A stretch of 64,000 bases of DNA from Paracoccus sulfuroxidans. GTDB lineage: Bacteria > Pseudomonadota > Alphaproteobacteria > Rhodobacterales > Rhodobacteraceae. Made by a program: the position numbers and the translations under genes. The notes below the pieces were generated by a model. That model was given only the letters and a program-made list of their open reading frames with translations, searched no databases and was not told the DNA's origin. The stretch covers positions 124,001-188,000 of the forward strand of contig NZ_VLKU01000004.1 of the NCBI RefSeq assembly GCF_007830335.1. Reading direction: 5' to 3'. This document shows positions 44,756 through 53,419 of the stretch, one piece after another. Each line of letters begins with the position of its first letter. Position 1 is the stretch's first letter.

Positions 44756-45794
44756 TCAGCTGAAACCCGGCGCCACCATCGGCATTCTGGGCGGCGGCCA
44801 GCTGGGCCGCATGCTTTCCGTCGCGGCCAGCCGTCTGGGCTATCGCTGCCACATCTATGAGCCCGCCGCCGCGCCCGCTGGTGACGTGGCCCATGCGCTG
44901 ACGAACGCCCCCTATGAGGATGAGGCCGCCTTGCGCGCCTTCGCCGAAAGCGTCGATGTCATTACCTATGAATTCGAAAACGTGCCGACCGCCGCGCTGG
45001 ACCTGCTGGAATCGATCCGCCCGATCCGCCCGAACCGGCGCACGCTGGCGGTCTCGCAGGACCGGCTGACGGAAAAGGACTTCCTGACCGGCATCGGCCT
45101 GACCACCGCCCCCTATCGCAATGTCGAGACCGAGGCCGATCTGCCCGCCGCCCTTCAGGATCTAGGCGCGCCCGCGATCCTCAAGACCCGCCGCATGGGC
45201 TATGACGGCAAGGGCCAGATCCGGTTTTCGGATGCGGCGCAGCGCGACTGGACGGGTGCGCCCTCGGTGCTGGAAGGTTTCGTCGATTTCTCGGCTGAGA
45301 TCAGTGTGATCGTGGCGCGTGGCGTTGACGGGCAGGTTGCGGCCTTTGATCCGGGCCTCAACGTCCATCGCGAGGGTATCCTGCGCACGACGACCGTGCC
45401 CTCGGGCCAGCCGAACGGCATCCTGACCGATGCGGTGCTGATTGCCGCGCGCATCGTCAACGCGCTCGACTACATCGGCGTCATGGGGGTCGAGCTGTTC
45501 GTGACCCCGCGCGGGCTGGTGGTCAATGAGATCGCGCCGCGCGTTCATAACTCGGGTCACTGGACGCAGGCGGGCTGCGCCGTCGACCAGTTCGAGCAGC
45601 ATATCCGCGCCGTTGCGGGCCTGCCGCTGGGCGATGGTCAGCGCTACGCCGATGTCGAGATGCAGAATCTGATCGGCGATGACATCGACCAGATCCCGGC
45701 GCTGCTGCGCCAGCCGCGCACGCAGGTGCATCTTTACGGCAAGGGCGAGGCGCGCCCCGGCCGCAAGATGGGCCATGTGAATCGGGTGCTGTAA
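44748..45794 (+). CDS. purK: 5-(carboxyamino)imidazole ribonucleotide synthase
   Basis: 348 residues from ATG 44748 with AGAGGAG at 44734-44740. ATP-grasp enzyme forming N5-CAIR from AIR and bicarbonate, feeding PurE. Signatures: [21 protein letters not shown] at the start, [15 protein letters not shown] (ATP-binding), [16 protein letters not shown] near the C-terminus. Ends immediately beside the convergent cobC (adjacent stops). Confidence 0.96.
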   Translation: MTDQLKPGATIGILGGGQLGRMLSVAASRLGYRCHIYEPAAAPAGDVAHALTNAPYEDEAALRAFAESVDVITYEFENVPTAALDLLESIRPIRPNRRTLAVSQDRLTEKDFLTGIGLTTAPYRNVETEADLPAALQDLGAPAILKTRRMGYDGKGQIRFSDAAQRDWTGAPSVLEGFVDFSAEISVIVARGVDGQVAAFDPGLNVHREGILRTTTVPSGQPNGILTDAVLIAARIVNALDYIGVMGVELFVTPRGLVVNEIAPRVHNSGHWTQAGCAVDQFEQHIRAVAGLPLGDGQRYADVEMQNLIGDDIDQIPALLRQPRTQVHLYGKGEARPGRKMGHVNRVL

Positions 45795-46754
45795 TCAGGT
45801 CTCCAGCGCCGCTTGCAGGCGCCGGAATTCGCTCAGATCGGCGGGAATGCCCAGACGGATCCAGTCGGGACGGTTGGGGAAAATCCGGCTCCAGATACCG
45901 GCGCGGGCCAGTTGGTCGCGCGCCGCCGCTGCCTCCGGGACGCGGTAAAGGCGGAAAAGATGCGTGCCCCCCTCCAGCGCCCAGCCCTGCGCGGTGACGA
46001 TGCTGTCCAGGTAAAGGCTGGTTTCCGACAGCATGACCACCGTATCCAGCGCCCAGTCGCGGTCCTGAAGCGCGGCCGCCCCGATCTCCAGCGCGGGGCC
46101 GCTGACCGACCATGGGCCCGCCCGCCGCGACATTCCTTCCAGCAGATCCGGCGTGCCGATGGCAAAGCCCAGACGCAGGCCAGCAAGCCCCCAGAATTTT
46201 CCGAACGAGCGCAGGACCGTCACATTCGCGGGCCGCGTCGGGATGACCGACAGGTCGGGGCGCGGATCGGCAAAGCTTTCGTCAACGATCAGATGCCCAA
46301 CGCCAGACGCCAGCGCGGCGATCTGGGCGGGCGTCCATTCGCGGCCATCGGGGTTGTTCGGGTTCACGATCACCGCCACATCGGCGCCCGCCAGCGCCTC
46401 GACCGTCGGCACCTCGGCCACCTGCCAGCCCGAGGCGCGCAGGCTGGCCGCGTGTTCATTATAGGTCGGCGACAGCACCGCCGCCTGCTGGCCCGCGATC
46501 TCATGCGGCAGAAGCTGGATCCCGGCCGAGGCTCCGGCCAGCGGCAGCACCTCATCGGCGGTACAGCCGTAAAGCTCGGCGGCGATCTGGCGCAGGCGCG
46601 CCTCATCCGCGCCGGTGGGAAGGGCGGTCAGCGCGTGATGCGACAGCGGCGCGGGGATGAAGGGGTTGCGGTTGATGCCGGTCGACAGGTCGATCCAGTC
46701 CGACCGCCCGAAACGCTTCGCCGCATGATCGATATTGCCGCCGTGGTCGCGCAT
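45795..46754 (-). CDS. cobC: Threonine-phosphate decarboxylase-type aminotransferase (CobC)
   Basis: 319 residues from ATG at 46754; the frame stays open to 46913 but that part lacks family sequence. PLP fold-type I enzyme of the CobC/CobD type, making (R)-1-amino-2-propanol O-2-phosphate for the cobalamin nucleotide loop. The N-terminal DHGGNIDHAAKRFGR is characteristic; NPNNPDGREW, DESFADP and the PLP-lysine motif SFGKFWGLAGLRLGFAIG are present. It stands alone without cbiB. No cobalamin riboswitch was seen upstream. A histidinol-phosphate aminotransferase is the alternative, less likely. Confidence 0.85.
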   Translation of the reverse strand: MRDHGGNIDHAAKRFGRSDWIDLSTGINRNPFIPAPLSHHALTALPTGADEARLRQIAAELYGCTADEVLPLAGASAGIQLLPHEIAGQQAAVLSPTYNEHAASLRASGWQVAEVPTVEALAGADVAVIVNPNNPDGREWTPAQIAALASGVGHLIVDESFADPRPDLSVIPTRPANVTVLRSFGKFWGLAGLRLGFAIGTPDLLEGMSRRAGPWSVSGPALEIGAAALQDRDWALDTVVMLSETSLYLDSIVTAQGWALEGGTHLFRLYRVPEAAAARDQLARAGIWSRIFPNRPDWIRLGIPADLSEFRRLQAALET

Positions 46755-46900
46755 GTCATCCCCCGTGATCGCTGCCGTCCTTGAACCGGGACGGGCGGCG
46801 CAGGTCAAGTTGCTGCAAGCGCGAAAGATTCCTGTGGACGATTCCCGCTGTAACAGAAAATTCGCTTTACACCCCTGTACAGAAGGCACACGATATTTAG

Positions 46901-46934
46901 TAGCTGCACCCACCTAAAACCCCGGGTGTAGTTA
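46901..46934 (+). promoter_or_regulatory. Stem-loop in the leader of the YbjN gene
   Basis: 11-bp stem with two G-U pairs (TAGCTGCACCC with GGGTGTAGTTA), loop of 12 bases, about 54 bases before ATG 46988, in an AT-richer 233-base gap otherwise empty of genes. No T-run follows. May be a leader element; no known riboswitch recognised. Confidence 0.35.
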
Positions 46935-46987
46935 ACGCCACCAAGGATAGGGTAAAAATCCATCCACAGACAGGCAAGGGACAGAGC

Positions 46988-47488
46988 ATGGCGCAGCTAG
47001 ATTTCATCGACAGCGACGACATTCATCCCATTGATATCGTTGAATCCGTCGCGGCCCATTACGAATGGGATTTTGACCGGCTTGCCGACGACCAGATCGC
47101 CATGGCGGTCGAGGGCCAGTGGCGCACCTATTCCATCACGCTGGCCTGGTCCACGCGCGAAGAGGTGCTGCGGCTGATCTGCACCTTCGACATGGACCCT
47201 CCGGCAGATCGGTTGCCCGCGCTTTACGAGGTGATGAACCTTGCCAACGATCAGGTCTGGGACGGCGGTTTCACCTTCTGGAACCAGCAGAAGCTGATGG
47301 TCTGGCGCTATGGTCTGCTGCTGTCGGGTGACGCGCTGGCGGGCCCCGAGCAGATCGACCGGATGATCCGCACGGCCATCCAGTCGGCCGAGCGCTTCTA
47401 TCCCTGTTTCCAGCTGGCCTGCTGGGGCGATACGACGCCCGCCGCCGCGCTGGAAATCGCCATGGCCGAGGCCTACGGCCGGGCCTGA
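46988..47488 (+). CDS. YbjN domain-containing protein
   Basis: 166 residues. The sequence (HPIDIVESVAAHYEWDFDRLADDQIAMAVEGQWRTYSITLAW; FDMDPPADRLPALYEVMNLANDQVWDGGFTFWNQQKLMVWRYGLLL) matches the YbjN family, which has the fold of type III secretion chaperones and is linked to sensory transduction or stress in other bacteria. AAGGGACAGAGC precedes the start. Single gene with a long leader; its role is unknown. Confidence 0.88.
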   Translation: MAQLDFIDSDDIHPIDIVESVAAHYEWDFDRLADDQIAMAVEGQWRTYSITLAWSTREEVLRLICTFDMDPPADRLPALYEVMNLANDQVWDGGFTFWNQQKLMVWRYGLLLSGDALAGPEQIDRMIRTAIQSAERFYPCFQLACWGDTTPAAALEIAMAEAYGRA

Positions 47489-47648
47489 GACATTTGTCTG
47501 GCCAAGGCCACGCGGCAGGCGCAATCCGTTTCCATCATGCTATGGAGCTTTCCGACCGAGTCAGGGATAGTCGCCGTCGAAACCGGCTGCGCGGGCGGGA
47601 ATCGCTTTGGCGCAGGGCAACGACAGACGGCAAAGGCAAGGGGAACGG

Positions 47649-48458
47649 ATGGATATCTCGGCGTTGAATGAACGCGGCATGGTGCTGGTGGGCTGCGGGC
47701 GCATGGGCGGCGCGCTGCTGGATGGCTGGCTGCGCAATGGCGTGAAGCCCGGCGCCGTCCATGTGATCGAACCGAACCCCCGGCCTGACCTTGCGCAGAA
47801 GGGCGTCGTGCTGAACGGCGATCTGCCCGCCGATCCGGCCGTGCTGTTCATTGCCGTGAAGCCGCAGATGATGGCCGATGTCCTGCCGCGCCTGGCCCAG
47901 TTCGGGCGCGACGGCACGCTGGTGATGACCGTGGCTGCGGGCACGACCATCGCGACTTACGAGAAAGCCTTTCCGGGCGCGGCCATCGTGCGCGCGATGC
48001 CGAACACGCCTGCGGCCATCGGGCAGGGGATCTCGGCCATCTTGGGCAATGCCCGCGCGACCGAGGCCGATATGGATCTGGCCCGCGCCCTGATGCAGGC
48101 CGTGGGCCGCGTCGTGCGGATCTCGCATGAGGATCAGATGGATGCGGTGACGGCGGTCTCGGGCTCGGGTCCGGCCTATGTCTTCCACATGATCGAGGCG
48201 CTGGCCGCCGCGGGCGAGGCCGAGGGGCTGCCGAAGGATCTGGCGCTGGAACTGGCGCGGATGACCGTGGCCGGGGCCGGGGCGTTGGCGGTTTCGGAGG
48301 ACGAGGACCCGGCGGTGCTACGCGAAAACGTGACCTCGCCTGCCGGGACGACGGCGGCGGGGCTCTCGCAACTGATGGACCCCGAAAGCGGCCTGCCGCC
48401 TCTGATGCGCCGCACCGTGGCCGCAGCCGCCGCGCGCGGAAGGGAGCTTGGGAAATGA
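47649..48458 (+). CDS. proC: Pyrroline-5-carboxylate reductase
   Basis: 269 residues from ATG 47649 (AAGGGGAACGG upstream). Reduces 1-pyrroline-5-carboxylate to proline with NAD(P)H. Rossmann loop GCGRMGGALLDGWL at about residues 16-29, AVKPQMMADVL, RAMPNTPAAIGQG, and the C-terminal signature SGSGPAYVFHMIEAL and NVTSPAGTTAAGL. Overlaps csaA-like gene by ATGA. Confidence 0.95.
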   Translation: MDISALNERGMVLVGCGRMGGALLDGWLRNGVKPGAVHVIEPNPRPDLAQKGVVLNGDLPADPAVLFIAVKPQMMADVLPRLAQFGRDGTLVMTVAAGTTIATYEKAFPGAAIVRAMPNTPAAIGQGISAILGNARATEADMDLARALMQAVGRVVRISHEDQMDAVTAVSGSGPAYVFHMIEALAAAGEAEGLPKDLALELARMTVAGAGALAVSEDEDPAVLRENVTSPAGTTAAGLSQLMDPESGLPPLMRRTVAAAAARGRELGK

Positions 48459-48814
48459 GCGAGGCCACCGAACGCCCGGCCCAGATCACCTGGGACGATT
48501 TTGCCGCCGTCGAGATCCGCGTCGGCAAGGTCATCCGCACCGAGCCCTTCCCCGAGGCGCGCCGCCCCGCGATCAAGCTGTGGATCGACTTCGGTCCCGA
48601 GATCGGAGAGCGCAAATCCTCGGCCCAGATCACCCATCACTATTCCGCCGAAACTCTGGTCGGCAAACAGGTGATGGCCGTGGTGAATTTCCCGCCGCGC
48701 CAGATCGGGCCGTTCCGGTCCGAAGTTCTGGTGCTTGGCCTGCCCGATGATCAGGGCGAGGTCGTATTGCTGACCCCCGACAAGCCGGTGCCAATCGGCG
48801 GAAGGATGTATTGA
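48455..48814 (+). CDS. CsaA-type tRNA-binding protein
   Basis: 119 residues. Stand-alone OB-fold tRNA-binding domain: ITWDDFAAVEIRVGKVIRTEPFPEARRPAIKLWIDFG, QITHHYSAETLVGKQVMAVVNFPPRQIG and SEVLVLGLPDDQG are the CsaA/Trbp111 features. Members bind tRNA or have chaperone-like effects on secretion. Lies between proC and a 2-hydroxyacid dehydrogenase gene with one- to four-base overlaps on both sides, so it is co-translated. Confidence 0.9.
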   Translation: MSEATERPAQITWDDFAAVEIRVGKVIRTEPFPEARRPAIKLWIDFGPEIGERKSSAQITHHYSAETLVGKQVMAVVNFPPRQIGPFRSEVLVLGLPDDQGEVVLLTPDKPVPIGGRMY

Positions 48815-49767
48815 TGAAGCTTTTCGTGACCCGCCGCATGACGCAGGCGGCAGAGGCGGCGCTGAAGGCGCGTTTCGACGTGACCATCCGGGACGAGACC
48901 GCCGGTCTGACCCCCGCCGAGGCCGCACAGGCCATGCGCGACTATGACGCGATCCTGCCGACGCTGGGCGACGGCTTTTCGGCGGCGGCCTTTGCCGAGG
49001 GCCCCCTGCGCTGCAAGATCCTTGGGAATTTCGGCGCGGGCTATAACCATATCGACATCAAGGCCGCGACCGAAGCGGGCGTCATCGTCACCAATACCCC
49101 CGATGTGGTGACCGAGGCGACCGCCGATATCGCGCTGACCCTGATCCTGATGATCGCGCGCCGCGCAAGCGAGGGCGAGCGTCTGCTGCGCCGTGGCGAA
49201 TGGACCGGCTGGCAGCCGACGCAGCTTCTGGGGCGTCACGTCTCGGGCTGCACGGTCGGCATCATCGGCATGGGCCGCATCGGCAAGGCCATCGCGCAGC
49301 GCTGTTTCCACGGCTTCGGCATGGATGTGATCTTCTACAACCGCTCGGCTGTCTCGGCGCTGGATATTCCCGCGCGTCAGGTGGATTCGCTGGCCGAGCT
49401 GATGAAACAGGCCGATTTCGCCGTGGTCGCCGTGCCGGGCGGCCCGAACACCAAGCATATGATCGGCGATGCGGAACTCGCACAGCTTGGCCCGCGCTCA
49501 TACCTGATCAACATCGCGCGGGGCGATATCGTCGAGGAAGCCGCGCTGATCCGCGCGTTGCAGGAAAACCGCATCGCAGGTGCCGCGCTTGACGTCTTTG
49601 AGCGTGAGCCCGAGGTCCCCGAGGCGCTGCGCGTACTGGAAAACGCCACGCTGCTGCCGCATCTGGGCACCGCCACCGAAGAGGTGCGGACCGGCATGGC
49701 CATGCGGGCGATGGAAAATCTGGTGGCCTTTGATGAGGGGCGCGCGCTGCGGGATCGGGTCAACTGA
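48814..49767 (+). CDS. D-2-hydroxyacid dehydrogenase (glyoxylate/hydroxypyruvate reductase type)
   Basis: 317 residues from ATG 48814, which shares a base with the preceding TGA. NAD(P)-dependent enzyme reducing glyoxylate or hydroxypyruvate. Features: LGNFGAGYNHIDIKAA, the nucleotide motif VGIIGMGRIGKAIAQ, the catalytic R/E/H set in NIARGDIVEEAAL, DVFEREPEVP and LLPHLGTATEE. The glycerate kinase gene 62 bases downstream supports a hydroxypyruvate to glycerate to 2-phosphoglycerate route. Confidence 0.92.
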   Translation: MKLFVTRRMTQAAEAALKARFDVTIRDETAGLTPAEAAQAMRDYDAILPTLGDGFSAAAFAEGPLRCKILGNFGAGYNHIDIKAATEAGVIVTNTPDVVTEATADIALTLILMIARRASEGERLLRRGEWTGWQPTQLLGRHVSGCTVGIIGMGRIGKAIAQRCFHGFGMDVIFYNRSAVSALDIPARQVDSLAELMKQADFAVVAVPGGPNTKHMIGDAELAQLGPRSYLINIARGDIVEEAALIRALQENRIAGAALDVFEREPEVPEALRVLENATLLPHLGTATEEVRTGMAMRAMENLVAFDEGRALRDRVN

Positions 49768-49829
49768 CCCCGCAGGCCAAGGGCGGTCCGGACCGGGCCG
49801 CAGATGCTAAGGAATGGGAGGAGAACGGG

Positions 49830-51074
49830 ATGAGTGACAGCCAAAGCAACCCAGGCGCGCGCGCAATGGACCTGATCCGCAAGGGGATCGCAGCGGCCGA
49901 GCCGGGTGGGGCGGTCAGCCGCGCCATGGCGGGCGTGCTGTCAGATCCTCCGGCAGCGGGCGGGCGCTGGCAGGTGATCGCGCTTGGCAAGGCCGCGCGC
50001 GCGATGGCCGAGGCCGCGCAGGCCGCCTTGCCCGCCGGGACGGATGTGCTGGTGGTGACCAATGCCGGCAATGACACGCCGCTGGCAGGCGCGCGCGTCA
50101 TGCGCGCGGGCCACCCCGAGCCTGATGATGAAGGTGCCGCCGCCGCCGCCGAGGTGATCGCCCGGCTGACCGCGACCGGCCCCGATGACCGCGTGCTGGC
50201 GCTGATCTCGGGTGGTGGCTCGGCGATGCTGCCCGCCCCGGCCGAGGGGATGACGCTGGCTGACAAGCAGGCGGTGAATAAGCTGCTGCTGGGCTCGGGC
50301 GGCGATATCAATGAGGTCAACCTGATCCGTCAGGGCCTGTCGCGTCTGAAGGGCGGCGGCTGGCTGCGGACCTCGAAGGCGCCGATCACCGCACTGATCC
50401 TGTCGGATGTGCCGGGCGACGACCTGCGGGTGATCGCGTCGGGGCCGACGGTCGCGCCTATCGGCAGCCGTGCGGATGCGGCGGCGCTGGCGCGGCGCTT
50501 GGGGATCTGGGACCGGATGCCGCAGATCGCGCGCGACGTGCTGGAGCAGCCCCGTGATGCGGCGGCGCTTCCGGCGGTGAAGAACCTGCTGATCGGCTCG
50601 AACGCGCTCTCGGTGCAGGCGATGGTCGATGCGGGGGCCGTGGCCGCGCCCTTCGGGCTGGAAGGCGACGTGCAGGATTGCGCCGAGCGCATCTGGGCGC
50701 TGGCCGCTGATCTGAAACCGGGTCAGGCGCTGGCCCTGGGCGGAGAGACGACCGTGCGCCTGACCGGCGACGGCATGGGCGGGCGCAATCAGGAACTGGC
50801 GCTGCGGCTGGCCCTGCTGGCCGACACGCGGCCAGTGCCGTGGCCCTGGGCCTTCGCCTCGGTCGGCACTGACGGGCGCGACGGGCCGGGCGATGCGGCG
50901 GGCGGGCTGGTCGGCCCCGGCACCATCGCGGCGATCAAGGCGGCGGGCATCGACCCTGATGAGGCGCTGCGCCGCAACGACTCGACGCCGACGCTGAAGG
51001 CGGGGGATGCGCTGGTGATGACCGGCGCGACCGGCACCAATGTCGCTGATCTGGCGGTGTTGATCCGGGCCTGA
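49830..51074 (+). CDS. Glycerate 2-kinase (MOFRL family)
   Basis: 414 residues with GGGAGGAGAACGGG in front of ATG 49830. GckA/TtuD-type kinases phosphorylate D-glycerate to 2-phosphoglycerate, bringing C2/C3 acids into lower glycolysis. Signatures: IALGKAARAMAEAA, NAGNDTPLAGARVMRAGHPEPDDEG, LISGGGSAMLPAPAEG, SDVPGDDLRVIASGPTV, and the C-terminal MOFRL part GMGGRNQELALRLAL ... SVGTDGRDGPGDAAGGLV. Works with the reductase upstream. Confidence 0.94.
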   Translation: MSDSQSNPGARAMDLIRKGIAAAEPGGAVSRAMAGVLSDPPAAGGRWQVIALGKAARAMAEAAQAALPAGTDVLVVTNAGNDTPLAGARVMRAGHPEPDDEGAAAAAEVIARLTATGPDDRVLALISGGGSAMLPAPAEGMTLADKQAVNKLLLGSGGDINEVNLIRQGLSRLKGGGWLRTSKAPITALILSDVPGDDLRVIASGPTVAPIGSRADAAALARRLGIWDRMPQIARDVLEQPRDAAALPAVKNLLIGSNALSVQAMVDAGAVAAPFGLEGDVQDCAERIWALAADLKPGQALALGGETTVRLTGDGMGGRNQELALRLALLADTRPVPWPWAFASVGTDGRDGPGDAAGGLVGPGTIAAIKAAGIDPDEALRRNDSTPTLKAGDALVMTGATGTNVADLAVLIRA

Positions 51075-51084
51075 GCCCATAGCG

Positions 51085-51110
51085 GATCGCCCCGGCGAAG
51101 GGGCGATCCC
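51085..51110. terminator. Terminator between glycerate kinase and a PhnM-like gene
   Basis: Perfect 10-bp stem GGATCGCCCC/GGGGCGATCC with loop GGCGAA, placed between two convergent stops (51074 and 51115). No clear T-run on either side. Confidence 0.7.
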
Positions 51111-51114
51111 GCGC

Positions 51115-52230
51115 TTACTCCGCAGCGATGCCGTTGGTCATCATCGCGCGAAATCGTGTCCTCGCTTCACCCGCCAGATAGGTCAGTTGACCCGCGCAGA
51201 TGGTGGCCTCGATCTGGCCGGTGTCGCGCCGGATGATGACCATATCGGCGCGGCGGCCGTAATCCAGCGTGCCGCGATCAGCGAGCCGCATGATCTCGGC
51301 CGGTTCTTCCGACAACATCGCCCAGATCCGGGGAAGCCCCGCCAGATCGGGCCCGGCCAGAGACAGCGCCAGCGGCACCAGCGCCTCGGGCGCGCCCGCC
51401 GAAACCAGCACGTCGCCGATACCCGCGCGCAGGAAATTGCGGCTGAGCGGGGCCTGCGCCGCCGACAGCAGCACCGGCTCGCCAATGGCGCAGGCGACGG
51501 CCCCGGCAGAATGCGTCTGCGGACAGGCGGCAATGCGGGCGCCGATCATCGAATAGGCCTCGCGCTGTTCGCCGCCAGTGTCGGCCAGACTGCCGTATTG
51601 CAGGCCCAGATCGTCGAAGGTCTCGGCCAGTCGGCAGAGGTGGCGGGGCAGTTCGCGCCTGCGTGCATCCGCCAGCGCGATGGCGCGCGCAAGGCCGCGC
51701 GCCGACATGCCGACGCCCGCCGCCTCGGTCTCCAGCGCGTCGGGGTCACGCTTTTGCAACTCAAGCAGGCGGTCAAGATCGCTGCCCAGATAGGTCACCT
51801 GCGGCAGATGCGCCTGCGTCAGGGCGATCAGGCGGTCGGTGCAATCGGTGCGGAAGGTCTCGATCCGCAGGGCCGGGCGCAGATCCGCCGCCGCAGGGGT
51901 GCGGGGTAGGGCGGTCAGCAACGCCTCGGCCTGCGAGGGATCGTCATGGCTGTTGTCCCAGGACCAAAGCGGCGCGACCCATGCCGTGGTAATTCCGGCA
52001 GCGGCGGCGCGCGCACCCGCCCGGGCAATGCGGGCAGAGGTCTCGGGCTCGGTCGAGGGTTTGAAATACATGTCCACGATACCCGGCAGAACCAGATATC
52101 CCGTCAGATCGACGGCGGGCAGAGGGCCCTTGGTGATGCGACCGCGTGAAATGGCAACGGATCGCTGGCGCAATTCGCCTTCGCGCAGGATCGTCGCACC
52201 GGTCAGCCGAATGGAGGGAAGGGGCGGCAT
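51115..52230 (-). CDS. PhnM-like amidohydrolase homolog lacking metal ligands
   Basis: 371 residues from ATG at 52230. Overall order matches PhnM (alpha-D-ribose 1-methylphosphonate 5-triphosphate diphosphatase): LTGATILREGELRQRSVAISRGRI, LVLPGIVDMYFKPS, AAGITTAWVAPLWSW, SARGLARAIALADARRRELP, then a C-terminal RGTLDYGRRADMVIIRRD. However the metal-binding positions of working PhnM are changed: the HTDN after the GLxE/D strand is MYFKP, the SHDDA motif is SLADTG, and the SSDYxP motif is VSAGAP. It is therefore unlikely to hydrolyse PhnM substrates. No other C-P lyase gene is adjacent, but a DUF1045 gene lies beyond corA. Confidence 0.75.
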   Translation of the reverse strand: MPPLPSIRLTGATILREGELRQRSVAISRGRITKGPLPAVDLTGYLVLPGIVDMYFKPSTEPETSARIARAGARAAAAGITTAWVAPLWSWDNSHDDPSQAEALLTALPRTPAAADLRPALRIETFRTDCTDRLIALTQAHLPQVTYLGSDLDRLLELQKRDPDALETEAAGVGMSARGLARAIALADARRRELPRHLCRLAETFDDLGLQYGSLADTGGEQREAYSMIGARIAACPQTHSAGAVACAIGEPVLLSAAQAPLSRNFLRAGIGDVLVSAGAPEALVPLALSLAGPDLAGLPRIWAMLSEEPAEIMRLADRGTLDYGRRADMVIIRRDTGQIEATICAGQLTYLAGEARTRFRAMMTNGIAAE

Positions 52231-52334
52231 GGCCTTCCTATTTTTGCAAATGGGTGGAAACTGAACTGCCGCCATGCTGCCGGATCAGTGTGTAACCACT
52301 GTGACAGGTGCGGGGATTTCGCCGCAATTCCGGT

Positions 52335-52354
52335 CGCGCCTTGACCTTGGCGCG
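52335..52354. promoter_or_regulatory. Small inverted repeat in the divergent region before corA
   Basis: CGCGCC/GGCGCG with an 8-base spacer, 46 bases before the corA start, in the 169-base gap between the divergent PhnM-like gene and corA. Could be an operator or a leader hairpin. No M-box-like structure was found. Confidence 0.3.
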
Positions 52355-52399
52355 ATTGGCGTTACCCATCGGGGCAAGCAGGACTGGACGGGGTCACCG

Positions 52400-53419
52400 A
52401 TGCTGACAGCCTATATCGCAAGCGGCAACGGTCTGGCCGAACTGCCCCTGGGGCAGGATCTGTCGCAGGCGCTGTGGATCGATCTGCTGGTTCCCACGCC
52501 CGAGCAGGTCGCCCGCGTCGCCGCCCTTGGGATCGATGTCCCGACGCTGGAGGACATGGAAGAGATCGAGATCTCGAATCGGCTCTATAACGAAGGCGAT
52601 CTGAGCTACATGACCGGGGTGTTCCCGGGGCAGTTGCCCGATGGCACCCAGGCGGGAATGCCCATCTGCTTCATCCTTGGCCCGCAGCGGCTGGTCACCG
52701 TGCGTCACCACACCCCCCGCCCGTTCGAGACCTATCCCCTGCGCGCAGACAAAAGCGGCGCAGGCTGCGGCACGCCCGAGCGCATCTTCATCAGCCTCTG
52801 CGATGAAATCGTGGCCCGGCTGGCGGATCTGTCCGAGGGCGTCGGCAAGGTCGTGGACCAGATCACCTCTGCCGTTTTCTCCGAGCCGAGCGCCCGCCCG
52901 CGCCTGACCCGCGCGCAGAGCCGCAGCACCATCGGCGGCAAGCCCGCCAAGACCGGCAACGGGCCGCAATATCAGGATCTGCTGCGCACCACCGGCCGTC
53001 AGGCCGAGTTGATGAGCCGGGTGCGCATCGGCCTTCTGTCCGTCGACCGCATCCTGTCGCATTATCAGGCGACCGCCATCGAGCGCGGCGGGCGTGGCAA
53101 GCTTTCGCATCTGCTGAACTCGATCCGGCGCGACATTCAGGCGCTGGAGGTGCATGCCGATTTCCTCAGCTCTCGCATCGGGCTGACGGTGGATGCGACC
53201 ATGGGGATGATCGGCATTCAGCAGAACAACACCGTGCGCATCCTGTCGGTCGTCGCGGCGCTGTTCCTGCCGCCGACGCTGATCGCCAGCATCTATGGCA
53301 TGAACTTCCGCATCATGCCCGAGCTGGAATGGACGCATGGCTATGCCTTCGCGCTGATCCTGATGCTGGGCTCGGCGGTGGCGACCTTCCTTGTGCTGAA
53401 ATGGCGGCGCTGGTTCTAG
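52400..53419 (+). CDS. corA: CorA-family magnesium/divalent cation transporter
   Basis: 339 residues from ATG 52400. CorA/ZntB proteins are pentameric channels with a large cytoplasmic funnel and two C-terminal helices. The first helix (ILSVVAALFLPPTLIASIYGMNF) ends in the selectivity motif YGMNF, the acidic loop MPELEW follows, and the second helix (YAFALILMLGSAVATFLVL) ends in the basic KWRRW. GMN suggests Mg2+ or Co2+; ZntB-like Zn2+ transport cannot be excluded. Stop overlaps that of the convergent gene in CTAG. Confidence 0.93.
   Translation: MLTAYIASGNGLAELPLGQDLSQALWIDLLVPTPEQVARVAALGIDVPTLEDMEEIEISNRLYNEGDLSYMTGVFPGQLPDGTQAGMPICFILGPQRLVTVRHHTPRPFETYPLRADKSGAGCGTPERIFISLCDEIVARLADLSEGVGKVVDQITSAVFSEPSARPRLTRAQSRSTIGGKPAKTGNGPQYQDLLRTTGRQAELMSRVRIGLLSVDRILSHYQATAIERGGRGKLSHLLNSIRRDIQALEVHADFLSSRIGLTVDATMGMIGIQQNNTVRILSVVAALFLPPTLIASIYGMNFRIMPELEWTHGYAFALILMLGSAVATFLVLKWRRWF

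Noticed and set aside
46755..46987. Cobalamin riboswitch upstream of cobC
   Set aside because: No B12-box-like sequence or matching fold could be recognised on the minus strand.
52231..52399. Magnesium riboswitch (M-box) upstream of corA
   Set aside because: Only short inverted repeats are present, not the three-helix M-box layout.
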